DNA of 64,000 bases from a bacterium BMS3Abin11 (GCA_002897635.1 BDTD01000023.1:16219-80218); one strand, 5' to 3'. Positions 29,813-39,139 are shown, counted from the first letter of the stretch. The notes: generated by a model not told the origin, from the letters alone. Made by a program: numbers and translations.

Positions 29813-30863
29813 ATGGATACTTTATTTACTTGATTTTCTGCCGGACTGGGACTGGTTGCATGTTCTGCTTATCGCTCTCATTAAGGTGGTGGCGATCCTC
29901 ATACCATTGGTTGTGGCGGTTGCCTATTTGCCCTATGCGGAGCGCAAGATCGTCGGCTATATGCAGATCCGTATCGGACCCAATCGGGTAGGTCCCAGGG
30001 GATGGCTGCAACCGATAGCAGATGCACTGAAGCTGATTCTAAAAGAGATCATCGTTCCGACTAAATCGAATAGATATCTGTTTATACTGGCACCGATACT
30101 GACAATTGGGCCGGCCATTGCTGCCTGGTCAGTGATTCCGTTTACCGATACATTGGTACTGGCTAATATCAATGCGGGTCTGCTGTTTGTTCTTGCTATG
30201 AGCTCCATCGGCATCTACGGCATCATCATTGCTGGTTGGGCATCCAATTCAAAATATGCCTTTCTCAGCGCCATGCGTGCCTCTGCCCAGATTGTCTCCT
30301 ATGAACTGGCGATGGGCTTTGCACTGGTAACGGTACTGATGGCAGCAGGCAGCCTGAACCTGCGTGAAATCGTTCTGGCGCAGAGCGGGGGCTTAACCAA
30401 CTGGTATCTGTGGCCGTTATTTCCGATGTTCATGGTGTACTTTATCTCTGGTGTTGCCGAAACCAACCGTTTACCTTTTGATGTGGCTGAAGGTGAATCA
30501 GAAATTGTTGCGGGCTTCCATGTTGAATACTCCGGCATGACCTTTGCTGTTTTTTTCCTGGCAGAATACGCCAATATGATATTGATATCAGCGCTTGCAT
30601 CATTGTTGTTTCTCGGTGGCTGGATGTCACCGTTTGGCGCGGTTTCAGATGTTTTTTTACTGGGTGACGGTATTCAGTGGCTGTTGCTGAAAACCAGTTT
30701 TCTGTTGTTCTTCTTCCTCTGGTTCCGGGCGACATTCCCGCGTTATCGCTATGACCAGATTATGCGCCTGGGCTGGAAAGTCTTTCTTCCACTGACAATC
30801 TTCTGGATTGTTTTTATGGGTGTCATGATGTTTCTTACGCCATGGGGTTACCTGTTTCACTAG
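29805..30863 (+). CDS. nuoH: NADH-quinone oxidoreductase subunit H
   Basis: A 352-residue membrane subunit with about eight spans that forms the entrance of the quinone channel. Diagnostic stretches are [45 protein letters not shown] and [24 protein letters not shown]. It links the peripheral arm (nuoB-G, I) to the membrane arm. Confidence 0.98.
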   Translation: MPEWILYLLDFLPDWDWLHVLLIALIKVVAILIPLVVAVAYLPYAERKIVGYMQIRIGPNRVGPRGWLQPIADALKLILKEIIVPTKSNRYLFILAPILTIGPAIAAWSVIPFTDTLVLANINAGLLFVLAMSSIGIYGIIIAGWASNSKYAFLSAMRASAQIVSYELAMGFALVTVLMAAGSLNLREIVLAQSGGLTNWYLWPLFPMFMVYFISGVAETNRLPFDVAEGESEIVAGFHVEYSGMTFAVFFLAEYANMILISALASLLFLGGWMSPFGAVSDVFLLGDGIQWLLLKTSFLLFFFLWFRATFPRYRYDQIMRLGWKVFLPLTIFWIVFMGVMMFLTPWGYLFH

Positions 30864-30874
30864 GGGGGCATGGA

Positions 30875-31366
30875 ATGATAAAAAAAGTAATTTATGCCAT
30901 TAAGAGTCTATTCCTGATCGAGTTGATGAAGGGTTTGTCAGTAACGGGCAAACACCTGTTCAAAAGAAAGATCACGGTACAGTATCCTGAAGAAAAGACA
31001 CCGATGTCTTTCCGTTTTCGAGGTTTGCATGCACTGCGCCGCTATCCGAATGGAGAAGAACGCTGTATTGCCTGTAAATTGTGTGAGGCAGTATGTCCGG
31101 CCCTGGCAATAAAGATAGATTCTGAAGTAAGAGAAGACGGTTCGCGGCGCACCAGCCGATACGATATAGATTTAACCAAGTGCATATTCTGCGGTTTCTG
31201 TGAAGAGGCCTGCCCTGTAGATGCTATCGTCGAAACGCGTGTGTTTGAATATTTCGGCGAAAAAGCAGGTGATCTTTATTACACCAAGGACATGTTGCTG
31301 GCTGTTGGAGAACGCATGGAAGCAAGTATTGCAAGCGACAGGAAACAGGATGCCGTTTACCGGTAG
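30875..31366 (+). CDS. nuoI: NADH-quinone oxidoreductase subunit I
   Basis: A 163-residue ferredoxin-like subunit with two [4Fe-4S] clusters (N6a, N6b). The motifs [17 protein letters not shown] and [17 protein letters not shown] provide the eight Cys. I start it at ATG 30875 ([17 protein letters not shown]), where a purine/G-rich site precedes. An upstream in-frame extension overlapping nuoH lacks family similarity. Confidence 0.97.
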   Translation: MIKKVIYAIKSLFLIELMKGLSVTGKHLFKRKITVQYPEEKTPMSFRFRGLHALRRYPNGEERCIACKLCEAVCPALAIKIDSEVREDGSRRTSRYDIDLTKCIFCGFCEEACPVDAIVETRVFEYFGEKAGDLYYTKDMLLAVGERMEASIASDRKQDAVYR

Positions 31367-31399
31367 CCTCGGTAGCTGTATGAAGGTATATAAAAACCT

Positions 31400-32005
31400 A
31401 TGACATTTGAACAACTGGTATTTTACTTTCTAGCATCGGTAGCAGTGATATCTGCTGGCCTGGTGATTACCGTACGTAACCCGGTACGGGCAGCCTTGTT
31501 CCTGATTCTGACATTTTTTACAGTAGCAGTGATCTGGTTATTGCTGGAAGCAGAATTTCTGGCCATTGTGCTGGTGCTGGTATATGTCGGTGCAGTAATG
31601 GTGTTGTTCCTGTTTGTGGTGATGATGCTGGATATTGATACTGATCAGTTACGAGAAGGTTTTGCTAAATACCTGCCCATCGGTGCGACAGTGGCAGTCA
31701 TCATACTGCTGCAACTGGTCATTGTTTTCAGTTCCGGCCCTTTTGATATAGAACAGATGCCGGCTCCAGCCGCAGCGGCTGTTGACTACAGCAACACACA
31801 CCAGCTGGGTCTGTTGCTCTACACATACTATGTTTACCCATTTGAACTGGCGGCAGTTTTACTGTTGTTGGCAATGGTTGCAGCTATTGCTTTGAGCCTG
31901 AGAGGGCGCATGTCTGCAAAACGGCAGAGACCAGATGCCCAGGTACGTGTGCGTAAAGAAGACCGTTTACGCGTAGTGAAAATGAATGCTGAGAAGCAGG
32001 ACTGA
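31400..32005 (+). CDS. nuoJ: NADH-quinone oxidoreductase subunit J
   Basis: A 201-residue membrane subunit with five predicted spans. The conserved NPVRAALFLILTFFTVAVIWLLLEAEFLAIVLVLVYVGAVMVLFLFVVMMLD block contains the pi-bulge helix of the family. A basic C-terminal tail of ~35 residues follows the last span. Confidence 0.96.
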   Translation: MTFEQLVFYFLASVAVISAGLVITVRNPVRAALFLILTFFTVAVIWLLLEAEFLAIVLVLVYVGAVMVLFLFVVMMLDIDTDQLREGFAKYLPIGATVAVIILLQLVIVFSSGPFDIEQMPAPAAAAVDYSNTHQLGLLLYTYYVYPFELAAVLLLLAMVAAIALSLRGRMSAKRQRPDAQVRVRKEDRLRVVKMNAEKQD

Positions 32006-32060
32006 CCTGGGTTTACTAACATGGGTTTACTGACAAAGGATAAATGACCAGGACTTTATA

Positions 32061-32366
32061 ATGATTGCTTTATCAGACTATTTGATTCTAGGCGCCATAC
32101 TGTTCTCGATAAGTGTGGCTGGGATCTATCTGAACAGGAAAAATGTCATCATCCTGCTGATGTCGATCGAGTTGATGCTGCTCTCAGTCAATCTTAACTT
32201 TATTGCCTTCTCACATTATCTGAATGATCTGGCAGGACAGGTATTTGTGTTCTTTATACTTACCGTTGCCGCCGCAGAATCCGCAATCGGTCTGGCCATA
32301 ATCATTGTTCTGTTTCGGCGCAGGCATACCATTAATATCGAAGATCTGGACAGTTTAAAAGGATAG
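32061..32366 (+). CDS. nuoK: NADH-quinone oxidoreductase subunit K
   Basis: A 101-residue, three-span antiporter-like subunit (E. coli 100). The conserved Glu residues in the membrane are in [17 protein letters not shown] and [12 protein letters not shown]. It begins 55 bases after nuoJ, the largest gap inside the operon, and ends one base before nuoL. Confidence 0.97.
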   Translation: MIALSDYLILGAILFSISVAGIYLNRKNVIILLMSIELMLLSVNLNFIAFSHYLNDLAGQVFVFFILTVAAAESAIGLAIIIVLFRRRHTINIEDLDSLKG

Positions 32367-32367
32367 C

Positions 32368-34347
32368 ATGATGGATAACATGAAACTCCTTTATCTAGCT
32401 ATTCCATTAGTCTGTTTGTTCGCTGCACTGATAGCGGGAGTCTTCGGTCGACAGATTGGTCGTGTTGGTGCACACAGTATCACCATAGCAGCGGTAGCAA
32501 CAGCCTTTGTACTTTCACTCTATGTGTCTTTCGATGTGCTGGCAGGAAACACATTCAACGGTACCATTTATGTCTGGGGCGTCAGTGACAACTTCCCTTT
32601 TGAAATCGGTTTTCTGATTGATAGCCTGACCGTCACCATGATGGTGATAGTGACTTTTATTTCACTGATGGTGCATATCTACACCATTGGTTATATGCGC
32701 GATGATCCAGGTTATCAGCGTTTCTTTAGCTATATTTCCCTTTTCACCTTCGCCATGCTGATGCTGGTGATGTCGAATAACTTCCTGCAGTTGTTCTTCG
32801 GCTGGGAACTGGTCGGACTGGTTTCCTATCTATTGATTGGTTTCTGGTATACCAGAGAGTCGGCGATTTATGCGAACATGAAGGCGTTTCTGGTCAACCG
32901 CGTCGGTGACCTTGGCTTCCTGATTGGTATCGCTGCCATTTATGCCACATTCGGTACGCTGGACTACAATGCTGTTTTTGCCTCAGTGCCGGATGTTCTC
33001 GGTCAGACTATTGAAATACTGCCGGGCAGTGAATGGAGCATCATTACCTTTATCAGCATCCTGTTGTTCATTGGGGCCATGGGGAAATCAGCACAGGTTC
33101 CATTACATGTCTGGCTACCTGATTCAATGGAAGGCCCGACACCTATCTCTGCATTGATCCACGCGGCAACCATGGTGACCGCTGGTATTTTCATGGTGGC
33201 ACGTACCTCACCCATATTTGAATTTTCAGACACTGCATTAAGCGTGGTGATGATCATCGGTGCGATCACAGCATTTTTTATGGCCTTGCTTGGTCTGGTG
33301 CAAAACGATATCAAGCGTGTCATTGCCTACTCAACATTGTCACAGTTGGGTTACATGACCGTAGGCCTGGGGGCATCAGGCTATGCGGCATCAATTTTCC
33401 ACCTGGGTAACCATGCATTTTTCAAGGCGCTACTTTTCCTCGCTGCAGGCTCTGTCATAATCGCTATGCACCACGAGCAGGATATGCGCAAAATGGGAGG
33501 GCTTAGAAAGTTCCTGCCCTGGACCTATATCACGGCATTGATTGGCTCACTGGCATTGGCCGGTATTCCACCTTTTGCCGGATTCTTTTCCAAGGATCTG
33601 ATCATTGAAAGCGTGCATCATTCAGAGTTGTTCGGTTCCGGTATCGCCTATGTATCCGTGCTGTCCAGTGTGGTACTGACCGCATTTTATTCCTTCCGCC
33701 TGATGTTTATGACCTTCCATGGCCGGCCGCGCATGGATAATCATACACTGCAGCACCTGAAAGAATCACCGATGGTCGTCGTGCTGCCCTTATTGCTGTT
33801 AGCGATCCCTTCTATGATCGCAGGTGCTTTATTTATTAATCCTATGGCTTTTGGTGATTACTTCTCCGGTGCAATTTTTGTCCTGCCGCAACATGATGTA
33901 ATCGGTGCGATCGCAGAAGACTATGCGGGTGAATCAAGCCTGGCGGTTGTGTTCAGCTTTATGTTTCACGGCATTCTGCAACCGCCATTCTGGCTGGCTA
34001 TCAGCGGTATATTTCTCGCATGGCTATTTTATGTTCGACTACCGGAATTGCCGGGCAAGGTGGTTGCATCGGTCAAACCGCTGTATAGCCTGTTGATGAA
34101 CAAATATTATTTTGACGATTTTAACCAGAAATACCTTGCAAACGGCACCCTCGGCATGGGTCGTCTATTGTCGAAATTCGGCGATAGGATATTTATTGAT
34201 GGCTGGCTTGTGAACGGTACAGCAAAAGTCGTTGGCTTTTTATCGAAAAAATTAAGGCCACTGCAGTCCGGCCTGGTCAATCATTATGCTTTTGCCATGA
34301 TTCTCGGTCTGTTGGTGCTAATGACCTGGTTCATACGAATAAACTAA
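32368..34347 (+). CDS. nuoL: NADH-quinone oxidoreductase subunit L
   Basis: A 659-residue Mrp-antiporter-like proton-pumping subunit (E. coli 613) with 14 or more spans and the long lateral helix at the C-terminus. Signatures include FFGWELVGLVSYLLIGFWY, LPDSMEGPTPISALIHAATMVTAG and NDIKRVIAYSTLSQLGYM. The last 120 residues, with YYFDDFNQKYL, form the lateral helix and final span. Confidence 0.97.
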   Translation: MMDNMKLLYLAIPLVCLFAALIAGVFGRQIGRVGAHSITIAAVATAFVLSLYVSFDVLAGNTFNGTIYVWGVSDNFPFEIGFLIDSLTVTMMVIVTFISLMVHIYTIGYMRDDPGYQRFFSYISLFTFAMLMLVMSNNFLQLFFGWELVGLVSYLLIGFWYTRESAIYANMKAFLVNRVGDLGFLIGIAAIYATFGTLDYNAVFASVPDVLGQTIEILPGSEWSIITFISILLFIGAMGKSAQVPLHVWLPDSMEGPTPISALIHAATMVTAGIFMVARTSPIFEFSDTALSVVMIIGAITAFFMALLGLVQNDIKRVIAYSTLSQLGYMTVGLGASGYAASIFHLGNHAFFKALLFLAAGSVIIAMHHEQDMRKMGGLRKFLPWTYITALIGSLALAGIPPFAGFFSKDLIIESVHHSELFGSGIAYVSVLSSVVLTAFYSFRLMFMTFHGRPRMDNHTLQHLKESPMVVVLPLLLLAIPSMIAGALFINPMAFGDYFSGAIFVLPQHDVIGAIAEDYAGESSLAVVFSFMFHGILQPPFWLAISGIFLAWLFYVRLPELPGKVVASVKPLYSLLMNKYYFDDFNQKYLANGTLGMGRLLSKFGDRIFIDGWLVNGTAKVVGFLSKKLRPLQSGLVNHYAFAMILGLLVLMTWFIRIN

Positions 34348-34362
34348 CGAGATCACCCTTAC

Positions 34363-35844
34363 ATGTTTGAAGTAAATCAATTAAGCCTTGCAATCTGGTT
34401 GCCGATAATCGGTGGCATAGCTGTGCTGGCGACAGGTAATGATCAGCGCGCAGGCTTGGCAAGGATAATGGCTTTACTGGTCAGTATTGCTGCATTCCTG
34501 ACAACATTGCCGTTGTATATCGGCTTTGATATATCTACAGGTGACATGCAGTTCATTGAGCATCTTCGATGGATACCGGCACTGAATATAAACTATTCTC
34601 TGGGAATAGATGGTATCGCTTTGTTACTGATCATGTTAACGGCCTTTCTTACCATTATTGTAGTGATATCTGCCTGGCAGGTGATTCAGGAGAAGGTGGC
34701 ACAATACATGGCGGCCTTCCTGATTATGGAAGGGCTAATGATAGGTGTCTTTTCAGCCACTGATGCCATTTTATTCTATGTCTTCTGGGAAGCCATGTTG
34801 ATACCCATGTTCCTGATAATTGGTATATGGGGTGGGCCGAACAGGATTTATGCCACGATAAAGTTCTTCCTCTATACATTGCTTGGTTCATTATTGATGC
34901 TGGTGGCGCTGGTCTATCTATATATAAAAAGCGGCAACAGTTTTGCACTTGCCGATATGTATGCTGTGAAACTCAGCTTAACTGAGCAAATATGGCTGTT
35001 TATAGCATTCTTCAGTGCCTTTGCTGTCAAAATACCAATGTTCCCGGTACATACCTGGTTGCCTGATGCGCATGTTGAGGCCCCTGCAGGCGGTTCTGTA
35101 GTGCTGGCGGCAATTATGTTGAAGATGGGTGCCTACGGCTTTATCCGATTCAATTTACCGATCACTCCAGATGCCAGTCACAGTTTATCTTTTGTCATTA
35201 TTGTTCTGTCACTAATCGCGATTGTCTATATCTCCATGGTTGCACTGGCGCAGACAGACATGAAGAGATTGATTGCCTACTCATCGATCGCACACATGGG
35301 TTTTGTCACGCTGGGTTTGTTTGTGTTTAACAAGATGGCTTTGGAAGGTGCAATCATCCAGATGATATCGCACGGTTTAATCTCAGGCGCGATGTTCCTT
35401 TGTGTCGGTGTGCTCTATGACCGCATGCATACACGTAACATGAGTGACTATGGTGGTGTGGCGAATACCATGCCTAAATTTGCGGCATTTATGATGTTCT
35501 TTGCGATGGCCAATGTCGGACTGCCGGGGACTTCGGGTTTTGTCGGAGAATTCCTGGTAATACTAGGTGTCTTCCAGGTTAACGCATGGTACGCAATCAT
35601 CGCCGGCACGACTTTGATTCTGGGGGCAGCCTACACCCTGTGGATGTATAAAAAGGCTATTTATGGTGCCGTAAACAATGACATGGTTAAGGCGTTAAAG
35701 GATATCAACAGTAGAGAAGGTTTATTCCTGCTGCTACTTACTCTTAGTGTACTCGTCATAGGACTATGGCCGGCGCCATTCCTGGAAATCATTCATGCCT
35801 CTGTCGACAGGCTACTTACGCTTTCGGCAGTAACCAAACTGTAA
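34363..35844 (+). CDS. nuoM: NADH-quinone oxidoreductase subunit M
   Basis: A 493-residue antiporter-like pumping subunit. The proton-channel Glu is in FVFWEAMLIPMFLIIG, and Lys/His-rich motifs in LPDAHVEAPAGGSVVLAAIMLKMGAYGFIR and DMKRLIAYSSIAHMGF identify NuoM rather than NuoL or NuoN. It starts 15 bases after nuoL. Confidence 0.97.
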   Translation: MFEVNQLSLAIWLPIIGGIAVLATGNDQRAGLARIMALLVSIAAFLTTLPLYIGFDISTGDMQFIEHLRWIPALNINYSLGIDGIALLLIMLTAFLTIIVVISAWQVIQEKVAQYMAAFLIMEGLMIGVFSATDAILFYVFWEAMLIPMFLIIGIWGGPNRIYATIKFFLYTLLGSLLMLVALVYLYIKSGNSFALADMYAVKLSLTEQIWLFIAFFSAFAVKIPMFPVHTWLPDAHVEAPAGGSVVLAAIMLKMGAYGFIRFNLPITPDASHSLSFVIIVLSLIAIVYISMVALAQTDMKRLIAYSSIAHMGFVTLGLFVFNKMALEGAIIQMISHGLISGAMFLCVGVLYDRMHTRNMSDYGGVANTMPKFAAFMMFFAMANVGLPGTSGFVGEFLVILGVFQVNAWYAIIAGTTLILGAAYTLWMYKKAIYGAVNNDMVKALKDINSREGLFLLLLTLSVLVIGLWPAPFLEIIHASVDRLLTLSAVTKL

Positions 35845-35854
35845 CGGTTAGTCT

Positions 35855-37303
35855 ATGAACAATATATTTGCAGACATCCAGCTTGCTACTCCTGAAATTT
35901 TCGTATTTTCTATGGCCTGTATAATCCTGCTGGCCGATAGATTTACCCATGAACGGATGCCAAAGGCGAGCTTCCTGCTTACTCAACTTACCCTGCTCGT
36001 GGGTTTATATCTGGTGACGACCACCGTCCCGGAAGGGGGGTCGGTAAAGGCATTCAATGATATGTTTATCCTTGACGGCATGGCGACTCTGAGCAAACAG
36101 GTCATTCTTTCCCTGACATTCGTCGTACTCATTTACTCATATTCGTATATTACTGAACGCAAGATGTATCGCGGAGAGTATTTTGTACTGATTCTGAATG
36201 CTGTACTCGGTATGATGGTATTGACCTCAGCCAGCCATTTCTTAACCATCTATATTGGCCTTGAGTTGTTATCATTATCGCTCTATACGCTTGTTGCCAT
36301 GAATCGTGATTCTGATCTGGCAACTGAAGCGGCAATGAAATATTTTGTCCTCGGCGCTCTGGCCTCGGGCATGTTGCTCTATGGTATGTCGATGATCTAT
36401 GGTGCAACAGGCAGCCTCGACATAGAAACCATCAGAGGCGCCATACAGGGAATGGAGTCAGATGATGCAATGCTGATTCTTGGGCTGGTTTTCATTATAG
36501 TGGGAGTTGGCTTCAAACTTGGCGCCGTACCATTCCACATGTGGGTGCCCGATATCTACCAGGGTGCGCCGACTTCGGTTGTTCTGTTCCTGGGCACCGC
36601 TCCCAAGGTTGCTGCATTTGCCTTTATTATGCGTCTGTTAGTGGATGGTTTTCAGGGGCTTGCCGTCAGCTGGTCTGATATGTTGACTATCATCGCCGTA
36701 CTCTCCATGGCGACGGGTAATTTACTGGCGATAGTTCAGACCAATCTAAAACGCATGCTGGCTTATTCAACCATCTCTCACATGGGCTATTTCCTGCTGG
36801 GAATACTGAGTGCCACTCCAAATGGATACAGTGCATCTCTTTTCTACGTCATTGTTTATTCATTCACCAGTCTGGCGGCATTTGGTCTTATTATTATGAT
36901 GTCACGAGCAGGTTTTGAAGCAGAAGAAATTAGCGATTATAAGGGACTGAATAAACGACACCCATGGTTTGCGGCTCTGGTCGCCCTGGTTATGTTCTCC
37001 ATGGCTGGAATACCACCGACTGTTGGATTTTTCGCCAAGTTATCCGTTATTCAGGCCCTGATAGATGTAGAAATGTACTGGCTTGCTGTCGTTGCGGTAC
37101 TGTTTGCTGTTATCGGTGCCTATTATTACCTGAGAATCGTCAAAACCGTGTATTTTGACAAGCCAGAAACAAATGAGCCAATATCAGCCAGGCTTGGAAT
37201 GCAATTTGTGCTAAGTGTGAATGTGCTCGCACTAATACTTATTCTGCCATGGATCGGTATAATAATGGATGCTGTCAGTAACGCAATCAGTGCCATGGGA
37301 TAA
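35855..37303 (+). CDS. nuoN: NADH-quinone oxidoreductase subunit N
   Basis: A 482-residue third antiporter-like subunit and the last gene of the operon. GLELLSLSLYTLVAMNR, VPFHMWVPDIYQGAPT and NLKRMLAYSTISHMGY are typical. With it the set nuoA-N is complete and in canonical order, with no frameshift or missing cluster ligand noticed. Confidence 0.97.
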   Translation: MNNIFADIQLATPEIFVFSMACIILLADRFTHERMPKASFLLTQLTLLVGLYLVTTTVPEGGSVKAFNDMFILDGMATLSKQVILSLTFVVLIYSYSYITERKMYRGEYFVLILNAVLGMMVLTSASHFLTIYIGLELLSLSLYTLVAMNRDSDLATEAAMKYFVLGALASGMLLYGMSMIYGATGSLDIETIRGAIQGMESDDAMLILGLVFIIVGVGFKLGAVPFHMWVPDIYQGAPTSVVLFLGTAPKVAAFAFIMRLLVDGFQGLAVSWSDMLTIIAVLSMATGNLLAIVQTNLKRMLAYSTISHMGYFLLGILSATPNGYSASLFYVIVYSFTSLAAFGLIIMMSRAGFEAEEISDYKGLNKRHPWFAALVALVMFSMAGIPPTVGFFAKLSVIQALIDVEMYWLAVVAVLFAVIGAYYYLRIVKTVYFDKPETNEPISARLGMQFVLSVNVLALILILPWIGIIMDAVSNAISAMG

Positions 37304-37353
37304 TTGAATCATAAAGGTACTCTAACGATGTACAATAGAGGTTTATATTTAGA

Positions 37354-37695
37354 GTGGTTACGAATATCATAAATAAAGCAAAATATGTATTAGCTATTTC
37401 TGTACTATTGTTAGCTATTAGCGGCTGCTCCAGTTATGGTGCTGCGAAGATACAATCCATACCTTCAGGTGCTGAGGTCGTGAATCTTGAAGATGATTCA
37501 CTGTTAGGTACTACCCCGGTGATGATTCACTGGAAAAATGACCGCGAAGAATCCAGGCTCATCACGGTACGTTTTCAGAAAGTCGGGTATAACAATAAAG
37601 TGACTGCATTTTGGGTAAATATGCGCCATGGTTCTCGAGCAGAGGCAGAAAAAGAGGCACAGCCAGTTAAGGTTGAGTTGAAGCCAAAAAAATAG
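37354..37695 (+). CDS. PEGA-domain-like lipoprotein 1
   Basis: A 113-residue predicted lipoprotein: GTG start, one hydrophobic segment and lipobox AISGC (Cys ~25). The mature part has IQSIPSGAEVVNLEDDSLLGTTPV, matching the PEGA pattern (surface-exposed beta repeat) and followed by a basic end. Function unknown. It lies 50 bases after nuoN and 11 bases before a second protein of the same kind, so the two are probably a recent or ancient duplicate pair in one transcript. Confidence 0.75.
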   Translation: MVTNIINKAKYVLAISVLLLAISGCSSYGAAKIQSIPSGAEVVNLEDDSLLGTTPVMIHWKNDREESRLITVRFQKVGYNNKVTAFWVNMRHGSRAEAEKEAQPVKVELKPKK

Positions 37696-37706
37696 GGTAG
37701 TGTAAT

Positions 37707-38069
37707 ATGAAACCAACACTAATTTTCTCATTACTTACTCTTCTGCTGCTTTCATCTGCCTGTAGTAGCACGCCTAAAGTAATACCACTGAAGGTTTACT
37801 CCGAGCCTGCGGGTGCTTATGTAATATATCGCGTAAGCAGTACTTCTGGTGATGTACCCTGGGTGTATCTCGGAACCACTCCGCTGGAGTCCACTCTACA
37901 GGTTGATAGTGATATGGCAAAAAATACCAGTAAACTCAGTGTCCGTGTTATGAAAGAAGGGTATTTTGATAGCAAGAAGGAATGGGATGCTGAAAAGCTC
38001 AAAAAAGAATCTAAACAGAGAAAAATGCTGTTTTGGAATCCTAGCCTGGTTGAACATCAGGCGAGGTAG
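37707..38069 (+). CDS. PEGA-domain-like lipoprotein 2
   Basis: A 120-residue predicted lipoprotein with lipobox LSSAC (Cys19) followed by SSTPK. The segment VYSEPAGAYVIYRV...VYLGTTPLES is a PEGA-like unit comparable to IPSGAEV...LLGTTPV in its neighbour. The C-terminal half is Lys-rich (KKEWDAEKLKKESKQRK) and may be a helix. It is preceded by AGTGTAAT and no strong ribosome site. Function unknown. Confidence 0.75.
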   Translation: MKPTLIFSLLTLLLLSSACSSTPKVIPLKVYSEPAGAYVIYRVSSTSGDVPWVYLGTTPLESTLQVDSDMAKNTSKLSVRVMKEGYFDSKKEWDAEKLKKESKQRKMLFWNPSLVEHQAR

Positions 38070-38116
38070 CTTTTTGTGTTGGCGCACGGCTGGGTTGTTT
38101 ATTTTTTTTCGTTTTA

Positions 38117-38727
38117 TATTTTTTTATTCTTTTTCTTGAATTTTCATGAGTTTTTTCGCCCTTCATGGGCGAGTTCATTTCTTTTGTACGGACAAAAGAA
38201 ACAGAACCAAAGAAAAACCGCCCCATAGGTTGGCCTTCGGCTGCTCTGCGCGCTTCAGTCTGAACCGGGCACGGTGAACTCGCTTCGCTCAAACATGCAC
38301 CGTGCTATTCCGGCCCAGACTTCCAGTGCTCGACAACCCAAAAGGGGTTTATGGGTCAAACCCAAAAGAAAGGATCAAACCCTGTAGCGCCGTTTCGGCG
38401 CGATTCTTTGCTAAAACAATCGCGCCGAAACGGCGCTTACAAGGTTGCCTTTGATGTTGAAGTGGATGTTGACCTTTAAATCCCGTTCAGGCTTGCCGAG
38501 CACAGGATGAGCTGGGGTTTCGGGGTGTGCCTGTCTGAGGGCGTAGCCCGAGTTCACACCCCGCCAGCTCATCCGAGCATCGCAGGGAACCCATAATGGT
38601 TTTTATTATGGGCAAGCATGCGGGTGCTCTTTCTTTTGGTTACTTTTCTTTGAGCAAGCAAAGTAAAAGTAACTCGCCCATAAAGGGCGAAAAAACACGG
38701 ATAAATACAAGAAATAGAATAAAAATA
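38117..38727. repeat. ~610-bp gene-free structured element with long terminal inverted repeats
   Basis: The ends are imperfect inverted repeats of ~95 bases: a T-rich tip, then GTTTTTTCGCCC, TTCATGGGCGAGTT on the left and the complement on the right up to 38727. Inside are stacked stems. 38257-38276 pairs with 38298-38321 (AGTCTG, CCGG, GCACGGTG). 38384-38405 is inverted at 38418-38440. 38505-38529 pairs with 38555-38574 (GGATGAGCTGG, GGGGTGTG). A further hairpin, CCCATAAT/ATTATGGG, lies near 38590-38612. Each arm has its own hairpin, for example TTTCTTTTGT with its exact complement near 38178-38201. No credible reading frame exists. It could be a non-autonomous mobile element (MITE) or a structured RNA. 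Confidence 0.7.
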
Positions 38728-38793
38728 GATTCCACATTAAAATGATAAGATCCCCAGCCGTGCACCAGCATAATAAATAAATCCCTTCGGATG

Positions 38794-38822
38794 TTGAAAA
38801 ATAATCCTGTCATGAGTATGAT
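38794..38822 (+). promoter_or_regulatory. Sigma70 promoter of tRNA-fMet and the nusA-infB operon
   Basis: TTGAAA at 38794-38799 and TATGAT at 38817-38822 with a 17-base spacer. A G+C-rich discriminator (GCCCTCCG) follows, as in stringently controlled stable RNA promoters. The tRNA begins 14 bases after the -10. Confidence 0.75.
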
Positions 38823-38835
38823 GCCCTCCGTCTGA

Positions 38836-38912
38836 TGCGGGGTGGAGCAGTCTGGCAGCTCGTCGGGCTCATAACCCGAAGGTCGCAGGTTCAAATCCTG
38901 CCCCCGCTACCA
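38836..38912 (+). tRNA. metY: Initiator tRNA-fMet (anticodon CAT)
   Basis: A 77-base tRNA close to E. coli metY. Initiator features are the unpaired first acceptor position (T1 opposite T72), and three consecutive G-C pairs in the anticodon stem (TCGGG-CTCATAA-CCCGA). The T-arm GCAGG-TTCAAAT-CCTGC and encoded CCA at 38910-38912 are intact. It lies upstream of rimP-nusA-infB exactly as metY does in E. coli. Confidence 0.95.
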
Positions 38913-39041
38913 AGTTTTATCGAGTTTGTGACTGGGAGTACTGCTTAGGGACTTCGGGTTATGGGCCCGACATGTAGTCGGTCTCATGGTTTATTACCCA
39001 TGGGAAGGTCGCAGGTTCAAATCCTGCCCCCGCTACCAAGT
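38878..39041 (+). repeat. 38-bp direct repeat of the tRNA-fMet 3' half
   Basis: Bases 38878-38915, covering the distal anticodon stem to CCA and three bases beyond, recur exactly at 39004-39041. Between them, CTTCGGGTTATGGGCCCGA (~38952-38970) is an inverted copy of the anticodon arm with one mismatch. Direct repeats of a tRNA 3' half are what site-specific integrases leave as att sites, but here they are only 126 bases apart and no integrase is present. Confidence 0.7.
38975..39039 (+). pseudogene. Degenerate second tRNA-fMet remnant
   Basis: The 3' part is identical to tRNA-fMet. The anticodon-arm equivalent (GTCGGTCTCAT...ACCC...GAAGGTCG) is interrupted by extra bases GGTTTATT and ATGG. 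No matching 5' acceptor strand or D-arm can be found, so it cannot fold as a working tRNA. Confidence 0.6.
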
Positions 39042-39055
39042 ATTTATAAAAATAA

Positions 39056-39083
39056 GGCCCCGCAATGCGGGGTCTTGTTTTTT
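39056..39083 (+). terminator. Intrinsic terminator between tRNA-fMet and rimP
   Basis: GCCCCGC pairs with GCGGGGT across loop AAT, followed by CTTGTTTTTT. Its position suggests it trims or attenuates transcription between metY and rimP, as terminators do in the E. coli operon. Confidence 0.8.
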
Positions 39084-39139
39084 CGGGCTCAGATTGCCAT
39101 ATGCCAGATATGTATGGAGCTGATTGTGGTTGAGAAGGA

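Noticed and set aside
38041..38894. Short frames within the structured element and the tRNA-fMet region on the minus strand
   Set aside because: They consist of inverted-repeat and tRNA sequence and show no protein-like composition.
38975..39039. A second functional tRNA-Met
   Set aside because: No 5' acceptor strand or D-arm can pair. Only the 3' half is intact.
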